64,000 bases of DNA, from the NCBI RefSeq assembly GCF_011764545.1, contig NZ_AP022870.1, positions 5,626,001 through 5,690,000 of the forward strand, written 5' to 3'. Position numbers and translations under genes: made by a program. Shown here in pieces: positions 52,103 to 60,857 of this stretch (position 1 is its first letter; each line of letters opens with the position of its first letter). The DNA is from Phytohabitans flavus (lineage in GTDB: Bacteria > Actinomycetota > Actinomycetes > Mycobacteriales > Micromonosporaceae). The notes beneath the pieces are model-generated. The model was not told the origin of the DNA. It searched no databases and saw only the letters and a list, made by a program, of their open reading frames with translations.

Positions 52103-53572
52103 TCAGGCGCCGTGCGACCGGCGTACCAGGTGTAAGAACTCGTCGGCGCGGACAACGCGGTACCGGTCGTCCAGCTCCGCGGCCACCATGGCGATGTCGG
52201 CCGGGGTCAGTGACCAGGCGAGCACGCCCACCGACACGAACCTTGGGCCGCGGCTCGGCCGAGCGGCGGCGCGGGCGAGCAGGCGGCGACATTCGTCCAC
52301 TGTGGATACGAGCTGGCCGGTCGCGACTGGGAGGCCGGCCACCATCCTGACCCGGTGCCGGAAGGTCCAGTGCTGGAGGAGCCCGACCGGCTGTACGTCC
52401 CTGGCGTACGCCTCCACCTGGCGTGACGTCAGGTCGCGGTCGATGCGGCGGGCGCGGTTGAACACGTTGACCACCACCGGGTCGCCGAGGTCGCGCGTGT
52501 ACTCGCCGGTCTGCCTCGTGAAGGCGCCCAGGTCGCGGTCCGGCCACACCCTCGGGTACGCGTACCCCGCACCGGAGGGCCCGGCCACGAGCAGGTCGTT
52601 CGGCGTCGCGGTGCGCTGGTAGTAGGCCAGGATCGCGGGTGCGGCGTCGCGCAGCAGCGGGCTCACCGTCCAGTTGAGCGGGACCCGGCCGCGCTCGGGC
52701 ATGTCCCACAGGCGCCGCATGGCGTGCTGGCAGTACTGGAGATTGTCGCCGTCGGTCATCGTGAACGTGACGTACGTGCACTCCTCCAGCGGCGGCGGGG
52801 CCAGAGCCGGCGGCGGCGCCAGGGAGGCTGGCACGCCGCCGAGCACGGTCAGGTTGTGCGAGAAGTCGGCGGGCACCACGTACACCGCGTGCCGGGAGGC
52901 AAGCTCGGTGCCGCGGCTCTCGCCGGAGACGCCGCTCGGCCACCATCCCACGTACGCCGCGTTCGCCGGCATGTCCGACAGCAGCCGCTTCAGCAGCGCG
53001 CGGTCCCGCCGGGCGCCGGGGTGAGCCCAGACCACGAACGCACGGTTGGCGACCGCGTAGTCCCGCAGAAAACCCGGGCCGTCGGGGTCGAGCCCGACGA
53101 GCATGCGGCGGGTGGCGAGTGGCCACAACCGATCGACCGCCCAGCGGTACGCCTCACGGCCGCCCGCGAACCGACCGCGAAGGTCCGCGACCACCGGCAG
53201 TCCCAGCCGCTCGGCCGCGTCCGGATCGGCCACGACGGCGCCCTCCAAGCCCGCGATCGTGGTAGCCACGTTGACGGTGGCGGGCACGGCGGGGTCGGCC
53301 AGGACCGCGCCGGCGATCTCCTCCCGGTACCGGTCGACGAGGGCATCCACCCCGGCGACCGGGTCGGTCGGGAGCGCGAGCGTGTCGAGCCAGGTGTGGC
53401 TGCCCTCGTCGGCGTCGCGCACCAGCCAGATCCGCGGGCGGCTCCGGTTGACCACGCCCTGCGCGGTCGTGGCCAGCAGCACGTCGGCCGGTGTCGCCTG
53501 TCTGAGGTCGACGACGTCCAGGACTGTCGGACTGTCGAACCTCGGCAGAGCCTGCCCCTCCGGCCAGATCAC
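52103..53572 (-). CDS. GxGYxYP-domain protein (putative glycoside hydrolase)
   Basis: It has 489 residues with the defining SGAGYAYP motif (GxGYxYP) plus VTFTMTDGDNLQYCQH, WTVSPLLRDAAPAILAYYQR and FVVWAHPGARRDRALLKRLL. The family has a TIM-barrel C-terminal domain often found with carbohydrate-degrading genes; activity is undefined. No signal peptide is visible at the predicted start. It may be translationally coupled to the NmrA-like gene upstream, since its start ATG 53572 overlaps that gene's stop. Confidence 0.8.
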   Translation of the reverse strand: MIWPEGQALPRFDSPTVLDVVDLRQATPADVLLATTAQGVVNRSRPRIWLVRDADEGSHTWLDTLALPTDPVAGVDALVDRYREEIAGAVLADPAVPATVNVATTIAGLEGAVVADPDAAERLGLPVVADLRGRFAGGREAYRWAVDRLWPLATRRMLVGLDPDGPGFLRDYAVANRAFVVWAHPGARRDRALLKRLLSDMPANAAYVGWWPSGVSGESRGTELASRHAVYVVPADFSHNLTVLGGVPASLAPPPALAPPPLEECTYVTFTMTDGDNLQYCQHAMRRLWDMPERGRVPLNWTVSPLLRDAAPAILAYYQRTATPNDLLVAGPSGAGYAYPRVWPDRDLGAFTRQTGEYTRDLGDPVVVNVFNRARRIDRDLTSRQVEAYARDVQPVGLLQHWTFRHRVRMVAGLPVATGQLVSTVDECRRLLARAAARPSRGPRFVSVGVLAWSLTPADIAMVAAELDDRYRVVRADEFLHLVRRSHGA

Positions 53573-54356
53573 GCCCTCAAGGCTACGGAAAGGAACTCCT
53601 CCCAGCTGCGGCCGCCGGTCGTACCCTCGGTGGCCAGGTTGGCGCCGGCACGCATGGCGGCCGCGGCGGCGCCGGGCATGCGCATCGGTAGGAGCGGGCG
53701 GCGCTTGCCGGTCGCGCGCAGGTAGTCGCGGATCAGCTCGTCCATGCCGTATACCCGGGGTCCGCCCAGGTCGGGCACGAGGCCGGCGGGCGCGCCGAGG
53801 GCGAGCTCGACCATCCGGGCCGCCACCTCGCCGGAGTCGACGGGCTGTACGCGGGTACCGGCCGGCACGGGCAGCACGGGCAGCTTGGCCAGCTGGCGGG
53901 CGGTCAGCAGCACCAGGTCGTGAAACTGCGTGGCGCGCAGCGTGGTCCAGGGGATCCCCGACTCGGCGACCGCGACCTCGCCGGCGCGCTTGGCGGCGTA
54001 GTACCCGAACATCACGCGGTCGGCCCGGCTGGTCACCGGGACGCGGTCGGCGCCGACCACGGAGATGTACACGAGATGCTGGACGCCCTCCCCCGACGCG
54101 GCCCGCACCAGGTGGCGGGCCTTGACGTCGTCGCCCTTGGCGCTGCCGGCGCAGTGCACGACGGTCTCGACGCCGGTGACGGCGGCGTCGATGCCTTCCC
54201 CGGTGGCGAGGTCGCCGGTGACGTACTCCACGCCGTCGGCGTCCTCCCGCGCCCCCGGCTGAGCACCCGGACCTTCTGGCCGGCCGCGCGCAGCAGCGGG
54301 AGCATCTGGCGGCCGAGCGTGCCGGTACCGCCGGTGAGCAGGATGGGTGTGGTCAT
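53569..54356 (-). CDS. NmrA-like NAD(P)-binding reductase, one frame break
   Basis: From ATG 54356 (GGGAG upstream): MTTPILLTGGTGTLGRQMLP is the Rossmann motif. The frame breaks in the CCCCC (minus-strand G) run at 54252-54256; one added base gives SRGAREDADGVEYVTGDL and continues through VVHCAGSAKGDD, YISVVGADRV, YYAAKRAGEVAVAES (YxxxK) and TTLRATQFHDLV. The total is about 262 residues. It is an atypical short-chain dehydrogenase of the NmrA/TMR type. It is divergent from the ECF41 sigma gene; oxidoreductases are classic ECF41 neighbours and targets. Confidence 0.83.
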
Positions 54357-54365
54357 GTCGAACTC

Positions 54366-54410
54366 CCGGTCACATCGGTTGGGTTTGTTGGGTCTACTCG
54401 CTGTGACCCG
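54366..54410. promoter_or_regulatory. Inverted repeat in the ECF41/reductase divergent promoter
   Basis: GGTCACA near 54368 and TGTGACC near 54403 form a 7 bp inverted repeat across the 69 bp gap. TGTCACA-like -35 elements are typical of ECF41 promoters; these two arms may be opposed promoter elements of that type. Confidence 0.4.
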
Positions 54411-54425
54411 GAGCGAGGAGGAAAC

Positions 54426-55325
54426 GTGACAGGGGTGGGATACGGGGACTGGCTGACGGAGCGGTTCGAGGAGCACCGGGGCCGGCTGCGCGCGGTGGCG
54501 TACCGGATGCTCGGCTCGGTCAGCGAGGCCGACGACGCGCTCCAGGACGCCTGGCTGCGGCTGCGCCGCTCGGACACCAGCGAGGTGGACAACCTCGGCG
54601 CCTGGCTGACCACGGTCGTCGCCCGCGTCTGCCTCAACATGCTCCGCTCCCGCCAGACCCGCCGGGAGGCGCCGCTCGACGTACACGTCCCCGACCCGAT
54701 CGTGAGCCCCGAGTCGGGCGTCGACCCGGAGGCCCAGGCGGTGCTCGCCGACTCCGTGGGGCTGGCGTTGCTGGTGGTGCTGGAGACGCTGACCCCGGCC
54801 GAGCGGCTGGCGTTCGTGCTGCACGACATGTTCGCGGTGCCGTTCGAGGAGATCGCGCCGATGGTCGAGCGCTCGCCGGAGGCCGCGCGGCAGCTCGCCA
54901 GCCGGGCGCGGCGACGGGTGCGGGGGCAGGCGCCGGCACCCGACCCGGACGTCCAGCGGCAGCGGGAGGTGGTCGACGCCTTCTTCGCCGCCTCCCGCGC
55001 CGGCGACTTCGAGGCGCTGGTCGCCCTGCTGGACCCGGACGTCGTCCTCCGCTCCGACGGCGGCCACGCACGGCCCGGCATGACGTTCACGCTGCGCGGC
55101 GCCCAGGCGGTCGGCGGCCAGGCATTCACGTCCGGACGCCTCTCACCGTTCGTGCGCCGGGCACTGATCAACGGAACACCGGGCGCGGTGATCGCGATGC
55201 GCGGCCAGGCGCAGTTCGTCATGGCGTTCACGGTCGCGGCAGGCCGCATCATGGCAATCGACGTACTCGCCGACCCCGAGCGCCTGCGCACCCTCGACCT
55301 CAGCGCCCTCGACGAGCCAGCGTGA
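54426..55325 (+). CDS. ECF41-family RNA polymerase sigma factor (SigJ-like)
   Basis: It has 299 residues from GTG 54426 (GGAGG seven bases before). Region 2 reads RAVAYRMLGSVSEADDALQDAWLR; region 4 reads LTPAERLAFVLHDMFAVPFEEIAPMVERSPEAARQLASRARRR. A SnoaL-like C-terminal domain follows (FFAASRAGDFEALVALLDPDVVLRSDGG, NGTPGAVIAMRG), which in ECF41 proteins replaces the anti-sigma factor and tunes activity. It probably drives the adjacent reductase operon. Confidence 0.92.
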   Translation: MTGVGYGDWLTERFEEHRGRLRAVAYRMLGSVSEADDALQDAWLRLRRSDTSEVDNLGAWLTTVVARVCLNMLRSRQTRREAPLDVHVPDPIVSPESGVDPEAQAVLADSVGLALLVVLETLTPAERLAFVLHDMFAVPFEEIAPMVERSPEAARQLASRARRRVRGQAPAPDPDVQRQREVVDAFFAASRAGDFEALVALLDPDVVLRSDGGHARPGMTFTLRGAQAVGGQAFTSGRLSPFVRRALINGTPGAVIAMRGQAQFVMAFTVAAGRIMAIDVLADPERLRTLDLSALDEPA

Positions 55326-55339
55326 CGCCCCAGATCCAT

Positions 55340-55420
55340 CCACGACAGAGATTGAGCTACCGCGATGTCCGCCGTGGTCCAGACCGCTGCTCCCGCGGCC
55401 TCACCCTCCGCGCTTCACAA
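55340..55420 (-). repeat. Dispersed repeat, copy 5
   Basis: It reads CCACGACAGAGATTGAGCTA, then CCGCGATGTCCGCCGTGGTC and GCTGCTCCCGCGGCCTCACC. It is in inverted orientation to copy 6. Confidence 0.75.
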
Positions 55421-55628
55421 CCCCGCCGCCCGCCTCGGCCGGTGGCGGCGAATTTCCGTGATCGGCGCAGCAGTGCCGTATCGCGCTGCGTCCGTGTCGA
55501 AAAATTGCCCTTGGAGGGGAAACTTCTCGCCACGGACGACCAGCGCACGCAGCGATCAAGATGCGCCGGCCCTGGGCGTTGCGAGCGCCGGGTGGGCCGC
55601 GGCCTCGCCGCCGGCCGTGCCGGCCGGG

Positions 55629-55707
55629 GTTGGCTTGTGTATCGCGGAGGGTGAGGCCGCGGGAGCAGCGGTCTGGACCACAGCGGACGTCGCGGTAGCT
55701 CAAATCT
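55629..55707 (+). repeat. Dispersed repeat, copy 6
   Basis: It is nearly identical to copy 1 at 10015, including TGTGTATCGCGGAGGGTGAG and CGTCGCGGTAGCTCAAATC. Confidence 0.75.
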
Positions 55708-55780
55708 TCATCAGGCAAATGAGCCCGCAGCCGCCATTGTGACGGACCCGATGACCCCGCTGGCCACTGTGGACAGATCT

Positions 55781-56740
55781 CTAGCTGGAGAGTGAGACGC
55801 CGGTGAGGTCGGCCGTGTACGTCCAGAGGCGGGCGGCCTGGTCCGGGTCGACGGCGTGCGGGCGGACGCCGGGACCGTCGGCGTCGGCGGGTACGACGTC
55901 GGCGACGTCGCAGTCCTCGCAGTAGACGCCGCCCAGGCCGGCGAGCTGGGGCGAGGTGGCTGCCCACACCTGGGTCGCCGCGCCCTGCTCCGGGGTCTTG
56001 AACGACGGGTCGATCCCGTTGCCCTCCTCGTCGGTCCAGCCGGCGGCGACCATCTCGGACCGTGCCAGGTGGCGCTGCAACGGGGTCAGGATGCTGCCGG
56101 GGTGTACCGAGAACGCTCGCACCCCGGCGTCCCGCCCGAGCGTGTCGAGGTGCAGCGCGAAGAGGATGTTGGCGGTCTTCGCCTGGCCGTACGCGGACCA
56201 CTTGTCGTACCCGGACGTGAAGTGGATGTCCGCCCAGCGGATCGGCGAGATGCGGTGACCGCCGGACGAGACGGAGACGACGCGGGCGCTCCCGTCCCGG
56301 GAGACGGCGGGCCACAGGCGGTTCACGAGCGCAAAGTGTCCAATGTGGTTGGTAGCGAACTGGGCCTCCCAGCCCGGCCCCACGCGGGTCTCCGGGCACG
56401 CCATGACGGCGGCGCTGTTGACGACAAAGTGGACGGTGCGGCCGGATTCGAGGAAGCGCTCGGCGAAGCCGCGCACGCTCCCCAGGTCGCCCAGGTCCAT
56501 ATCGTCGACCTCGACGCCCTCGACGCCGGCCAGTGCCTCCGCGGCAGCGGCCGGGCGCCGGGCGGGCACCACCACGTGCGTGCCGGCGGCGGCCAGCGCG
56601 CGGGTGGTCGCGAGGCCCAGGCCCGAGTAGCCACCGGTGACGATCGCGAGCTTGCCGGACAGGTCGATGCCGCTCAGGACCTCGGCGGCGGTGCTCCGGT
56701 AGCCGAACCCGGAGCCGATTTTGTGCTGTCCCGTTGCCAT
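55781..56740 (-). CDS. Short-chain dehydrogenase/reductase
   Basis: It has 319 residues from ATG 56740. The Rossmann motif LAIVTGGYSGLGLATTRALA is followed by VDDMDLGDLGSVRGF, HFVVNSAAVMACPE, VVSVSSGGHR and YDKWSAYGQAKTANILFA (the YxxxK pair). This matches the NADP-dependent, retinol-dehydrogenase/oxidoreductase-like SDR group. The substrate is unknown. The frame extends further upstream, but SDR homology begins at this ATG. Confidence 0.88.
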   Translation of the reverse strand: MATGQHKIGSGFGYRSTAAEVLSGIDLSGKLAIVTGGYSGLGLATTRALAAAGTHVVVPARRPAAAAEALAGVEGVEVDDMDLGDLGSVRGFAERFLESGRTVHFVVNSAAVMACPETRVGPGWEAQFATNHIGHFALVNRLWPAVSRDGSARVVSVSSGGHRISPIRWADIHFTSGYDKWSAYGQAKTANILFALHLDTLGRDAGVRAFSVHPGSILTPLQRHLARSEMVAAGWTDEEGNGIDPSFKTPEQGAATQVWAATSPQLAGLGGVYCEDCDVADVVPADADGPGVRPHAVDPDQAARLWTYTADLTGVSLSS

Positions 56741-56787
56741 GGCTGGAACGGTACGACTTCGAGAACGCTCGAACGCAAGCCCGCGCG

Positions 56788-57744
56788 TCAACCCTCCTGG
56801 TAGAAGCGCCGGGCGCCGGGATGCAACTGTACGACCCCGGTGCGGCCGGCGCTCTCCCGCTCGATCGAGCCCCACTCGGGGTGGCCCTCGACAAGCTCCT
56901 GCCGGTACTTGAAGATCAGCGCGGTCAGGTCGTGGGCGAGCTGCTCGGGCATGTCCGCGTCCACGACCACGAGGTTGCCGACCGTCACGGTGGGGATGTC
57001 ACCGGACAGCCCGTACGTCGCCGCTGGAATGCTGCCGGCGCCGTACGTCGCCGGGTAGAGCCGGTCGAGCTCTGGCTGGAGCCCGTCGAGGGGCAGGAAG
57101 CGCACCTTCTCCTTGGCGGTACCCATCAGCTCGGTGATGCCCACGGTCGGCAGGCCACCGGACCAGAACGTGGCATCCAGCGTGCCGTCGGCCAGCCCGC
57201 GGGTCGTCGCGGCCAGGGAGAGGCTGGAGCGCTTGATGTCGCGGTCGGGGTCGAGGCCGGCGGCCCGGATCAACCGCAGCGCGAGGAACTCGGTGCCGGA
57301 GTTGACCGTACCCGTGGAGACCCGCTTGCCCCGCAGGTCGGCGGGTGTCTTGATGCCGGCGTCGGCGCGCACCACAAAGTGGGTGTAGCCGTTGTACACC
57401 ACCGCGAGCGCGCGCAGCGGCCGGGCGCCGTCGGCGAAGGTGCCACGCCCGCGCACCGCGTCCGCGGCTACGTCGCCGAAGGTCAGCGCGATGTCGACGT
57501 CGCCCCGGCCGAGGCGGAGCAGGTTGTCGGCCGAGCCGGCGGTGGGCGCCACGATCGCCTCGTAGCCGGACAGGTGGGTGGTGATCACGTCCGCGTACGC
57601 GCCGCCGACCTGGTAGAAGACGCCGGTCGTGTTGCCGGTGCCGAGCACGAGGTGACCGTCGCGCAGGTCGCTGGGCGGCTCCGGGGCGCAGCCGGCGGCC
57701 AGCCCCACCACCGCGAGGAGCGCTAGCGCGGTCCTGCGTTTCAC
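56788..57744 (-). CDS. TAXI-type TRAP solute-binding lipoprotein
   Basis: It has 318 residues from GTG 57744. The lipobox is LAAGC. The TAXI pattern follows: LVLGTGNTTGVFYQVGGAYADVI, VAPTAGSADNLLRLGRGDVDIAL, TPADLRGKRVSTGTVNSGTEFLALRLI, and DATFWSGGLPTVGITEL. TAXI receptors normally feed TRAP transporters, but no DctM-type membrane subunit is present. The start overlaps the roadblock gene stop (GTGA). Placed after a sensor kinase and a roadblock protein, it may act as an external signal receptor rather than an importer part; that is inference. Confidence 0.82.
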   Translation of the reverse strand: MKRRTALALLAVVGLAAGCAPEPPSDLRDGHLVLGTGNTTGVFYQVGGAYADVITTHLSGYEAIVAPTAGSADNLLRLGRGDVDIALTFGDVAADAVRGRGTFADGARPLRALAVVYNGYTHFVVRADAGIKTPADLRGKRVSTGTVNSGTEFLALRLIRAAGLDPDRDIKRSSLSLAATTRGLADGTLDATFWSGGLPTVGITELMGTAKEKVRFLPLDGLQPELDRLYPATYGAGSIPAATYGLSGDIPTVTVGNLVVVDADMPEQLAHDLTALIFKYRQELVEGHPEWGSIERESAGRTGVVQLHPGARRFYQEG

Positions 57745-58163
57745 GACGGGCGGGCGCCGGGGTCCAGCGCGGTGGCCACGCGCCGGGCGAGCACGGCCGT
57801 CTCGTATCCCACCTGGCCCAGGTCGGCGCCGGACTCGGCGAGCACGGCAAGGTACGCCCGGTCGGCCACCGACATGATGAGCAGCACGCCACCGTCCATG
57901 TCCAGCACGGACTGGCGGATCTGGCCGGTCTGCAAACACTTCGCCGCGCCGACCGAGAGGCTGGCCAGCCCGCTGGTGATCGCGGCGAGCTGGTCGGCCT
58001 GGTTGGGCTCGAGCCGCTCGGAGGCGGCCAGCGCGAGGCCGTCGACGGAGACCGCCAACGAGTACACAATGGACGGCACCTTGCGCGCGAACGACGTCAG
58101 CAGCCAGCTGAGGTCACCGTAGTCGACGGGGCCCGCCGGTAGGGAGTCCGTCGCGTGGTTCAT
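57741..58163 (-). CDS. Roadblock/LC7 domain protein (CvnB-like)
   Basis: It has 140 residues from ATG 58163 (GGGAGGA upstream). The roadblock fold reads LSWLLTSFARKVPSIVYSLAVSVDGLALAAS, QADQLAAITSGLASLSVGAAKCL, VLDMDGGVLLIMSVADRAYLAVL. In actinobacterial conservons, CvnB works with a histidine kinase (CvnA), a DUF742 protein (CvnC) and a Ras-like GTPase (CvnD). Here only A and B are present. The start lies within the end of the kinase gene (overlap 50 bp). Confidence 0.87.
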   Translation of the reverse strand: MNHATDSLPAGPVDYGDLSWLLTSFARKVPSIVYSLAVSVDGLALAASERLEPNQADQLAAITSGLASLSVGAAKCLQTGQIRQSVLDMDGGVLLIMSVADRAYLAVLAESGADLGQVGYETAVLARRVATALDPGARPS

Positions 58164-60576
58164 GTGTGTCCTCCCGGGGCGGCTGCGGGCTGGCTGTTGT
58201 CGAGGTGCTGTGGCGGCCGGCGGCGATGCCACTGGCCAAACTGGACAGTCGGGCGCGGACCTCGTCCGGGTCGGGCGTGTCACCGCGGGCTGGCGTCGCG
58301 GCGGGCCGCCGCCCGGCGAGAGCCGCTGAGGGCAACGCCGTGGCGGGCGCCCGCCTCGGCAGCCCGGAGGGGGTCAGCCCGTCGATCGAGGCGGGCACCA
58401 TGGCCGGCGACACCGGCTCCTCGACCCTCGTCAGGAGGGCGCGCGGCGGCGCGGCGGACGGGGTTGGCTCGGGCACGGGCCCGAGCAACTGTCCACGATA
58501 GAACCGGGTCGGCGGCGGGAGCGGCGCGAGGATGCGCTCCGGAAGTATCACGGTGGCCGCCGTGCCGCCGCCCGCCACGCTCGTAAGGCGCACCTCGATG
58601 CCGTGCCGCGCGGCCAGCCGCCCCACCACGAGCAGGCCCATCGTGCCGACCAGCGTGCTGGTGAGGGCGGACGGGCGGGCGATGCGCTGGTTGGCCTCGG
58701 CGAGCCGGTCCGAAGTGAGCCCGATGCCCTCGTCGAAGACGGTGAGCGCCACGTGGTCGACGGCCTGCCGGGCGGCGACTCGCACGGTCGTGGTGGGCGG
58801 CGAAAAGCTTGCCGCGTTTTCCAGCAGCTCGGCCAGCAGGTGCACGACGTCGCCGACGACGTGCGCGGCGACCGCCAGCAGCGGTGTCGCCACGGCGTCG
58901 ACCCGCCCCGGCTCCTCGATCTCCGCCGCCGCTAGCTCGATCACCTCGCGCATCGGCACCGGCTGGGTGAACCGACGACCCGGGTCGCCGCCGGCGAGCA
59001 CCAGCAGGTTTTCCTCGTTGCGCCGCATCCGGCCGGCCAGGTGGTCGAGGGCGAAGAGCCGGGCCTGGCTGGCCTTGTCGCCCTCCTGCCGGGCAAACTC
59101 GCCGATCAGGTGAAGCTGCCGCTGCACCAGCGTCTGGCCGCGCCGGGACAGCGCGGAGAACGTCGCCGTGGTTTCCATCCGCTGCAACGCCTGCTCGGCG
59201 GCGAGCCGCAGCGCCTGCTGGTGCACCCGCGCGAACGCGGCGGCCAACTCGCCGATCTCGTCGGCGCCGGGCGGGAGCATGGCCTCGACGCGGGTACCGG
59301 AGTCGTGCAGCGTGCCGCGCACGGCTGGCTCGTCGGGCGCGGCCGAGACGCGGGCGACGGCGTCGGGCAGCTCGTTGTGCGCGACCGTGAGCGCGGCGGC
59401 CCGCATGCGGCGCAGGCGGCGGCTCGTATGCACCGCTTGGATGATCGCGACGGTCAGCGCCAGGAGGACGAGCACGCTGGTCAGCCCCGCGGTCACCAGC
59501 GTGCGGGTGTGCGCGGCGACCTGTACGTCGTACGCGTCGCGCTCCATCTGCGTGGAGAGCTCCGACTGCATCAGCCGCAGCCGGCGCAGCAGCCCGCTCT
59601 GCGCCGCGTACCAGACGTCGGGGTCGACCTGGAGCGAGGCGGGTGCGCCGCCGGTGGCGAGGACCTTGTCGCGCATGTCGCGGGCCCGGATCACGTCGTC
59701 GCCGGTCACCAGCGTCGCGAAGCGCTCCTCGGTCGCGCCGGGCAGCCGCTCGATCACCTCCAGCTGCTGGTGCTCGGCGCCCTCCCAGGCGGCAAGCTGC
59801 ACCAGCTCGCCCGGCTCCAGCCGCTCCCGCGTGAAGACCCGGCGCAGGAAGTCGAGCTGCTCGGCGGCGAGGTGCTCGAGCTCGGTGACGAGTACGACGG
59901 CGCGGGCGCTCTCCAGCAGCCGCGGCTCGCTCAGCTGGCTGGGCACCGCGTCGGCGACGCCGATCATCGCGTGGGTCACCGCGTTGTACGCGTCGAAGAC
60001 CTCGGGCGACCCGTCCGGCGCGCTGACCGCGATCGCCCGCACGCTGGGCAGGACGTCGAGCACGGCGTCGGCCGCGTCGAGCTTCGCGCCCAGCGCCGGG
60101 GAGACCCGGCGGGCCTCGAGCGCCGCCTCCTTGTACCGCGCGCGGGCCGCGTCGGTGCGGGCCCGCTGCGCCTCCAGGAGCTGCTTGCCCGCCACGCCGC
60201 CGCGCAGCCGCAGGGCGATGGTCTCGGCGTGCTCCAGCTCGGCCTGGTGCGCGACCGCGATGCCCGCACTGGCGGTACGCGCCAGGATCCGCGCGTCGCC
60301 CGCACGGGCGGACTCGGTCAGCGCGTCGCGGGTCTGGATCACGCCGAGCGTCACCAGGCCGCCGGTCGCCAGCAGCACGGGCAGGAGAATGCGCACGCCG
60401 ATCGAGCGCAGCGGCCCGGGCCCGGACTGGTGCCCGGCGACCCGCGCGACCGGCGGTGGCGGGGTGTCGCCCTGCTGTGCGCGGTGCGCGGCCTCCTCCG
60501 GCGCGCGGTGCGCGGGGCGGCGAACGGCGGGCAGCCGGGCGGCGGCATGAGCCGGCTCCCGCGCAAAGCCGCCCAT
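58114..60576 (-). CDS. Nitrate-sensor-type histidine kinase (CvnA-like)
   Basis: It has 820 residues from ATG 60576. The first membrane helix is GVRILLPVLLATGGLVTLGV. An extracytoplasmic helical sensor of about 280 residues follows, of the nitrate/nitrite-sensing type (RTASAGIAVAHQAELEHAETIALRLRGG). The second helix is TAGLTSVLVLLALTVAIIQA, then a HAMP, then the conservon-type dimerisation region ALSRRGQTLVQRQLHLIGEFA and DHLAGRMRRNEENLLVL. The ATPase domain has LLAELLENAASFSPP (N box), DEGIGLTSD and GTMGLLVVGRLAARHGIEV. The C-terminal tail of about 150 residues is Pro/Ala-rich and disordered. A clear H-box histidine is not obvious, as in other conservon kinases. No response regulator is adjacent. 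Confidence 0.85.
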   Translation of the reverse strand: MGGFAREPAHAAARLPAVRRPAHRAPEEAAHRAQQGDTPPPPVARVAGHQSGPGPLRSIGVRILLPVLLATGGLVTLGVIQTRDALTESARAGDARILARTASAGIAVAHQAELEHAETIALRLRGGVAGKQLLEAQRARTDAARARYKEAALEARRVSPALGAKLDAADAVLDVLPSVRAIAVSAPDGSPEVFDAYNAVTHAMIGVADAVPSQLSEPRLLESARAVVLVTELEHLAAEQLDFLRRVFTRERLEPGELVQLAAWEGAEHQQLEVIERLPGATEERFATLVTGDDVIRARDMRDKVLATGGAPASLQVDPDVWYAAQSGLLRRLRLMQSELSTQMERDAYDVQVAAHTRTLVTAGLTSVLVLLALTVAIIQAVHTSRRLRRMRAAALTVAHNELPDAVARVSAAPDEPAVRGTLHDSGTRVEAMLPPGADEIGELAAAFARVHQQALRLAAEQALQRMETTATFSALSRRGQTLVQRQLHLIGEFARQEGDKASQARLFALDHLAGRMRRNEENLLVLAGGDPGRRFTQPVPMREVIELAAAEIEEPGRVDAVATPLLAVAAHVVGDVVHLLAELLENAASFSPPTTTVRVAARQAVDHVALTVFDEGIGLTSDRLAEANQRIARPSALTSTLVGTMGLLVVGRLAARHGIEVRLTSVAGGGTAATVILPERILAPLPPPTRFYRGQLLGPVPEPTPSAAPPRALLTRVEEPVSPAMVPASIDGLTPSGLPRRAPATALPSAALAGRRPAATPARGDTPDPDEVRARLSSLASGIAAGRHSTSTTASPQPPREDTHEPRDGLPTGGPRRLR

Positions 60577-60857
60577 AGCCGCACACTCCGTCCGCCGGCC
60601 AAGCAAAGTCACCCCCGCGGGCAACCACGCCTACGATCGGCCCATTCGGGCCCTTAGCGACATCCCCTGCACAGCTACCTCGCGCGAACCGATCGTGCCA
60701 GCGTGTAACGACAAGTGCCGATCTTGATCGGATTGGCTCGGATGATCGGCGGGTGCCCCCTCCTCCAACCGGCGACCAGGGCGGGCGCGAATTCGATTTC
60801 ATTCCGGAATGGCACCGGCTAATAGCTGCGGAATTGCTCAGGCATTCATGAGTTACT
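60577..60857. other. Divergent intergenic region
   Basis: This holds the promoters for the leftward kinase operon and the rightward TetR gene. It is more AT-rich near 60785-60860. No operator stands out. Confidence 0.35.

Larger units (their letters stand above)
55326..55780. other. Repeat-bearing intergenic region without a gene
   Basis: These 455 bp contain two inverted copies of the dispersed repeat (copy 5 at 55340-55420, copy 6 at 55629-55707) around about 205 bp of unique sequence. No gene is supported. Confidence 0.6.
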
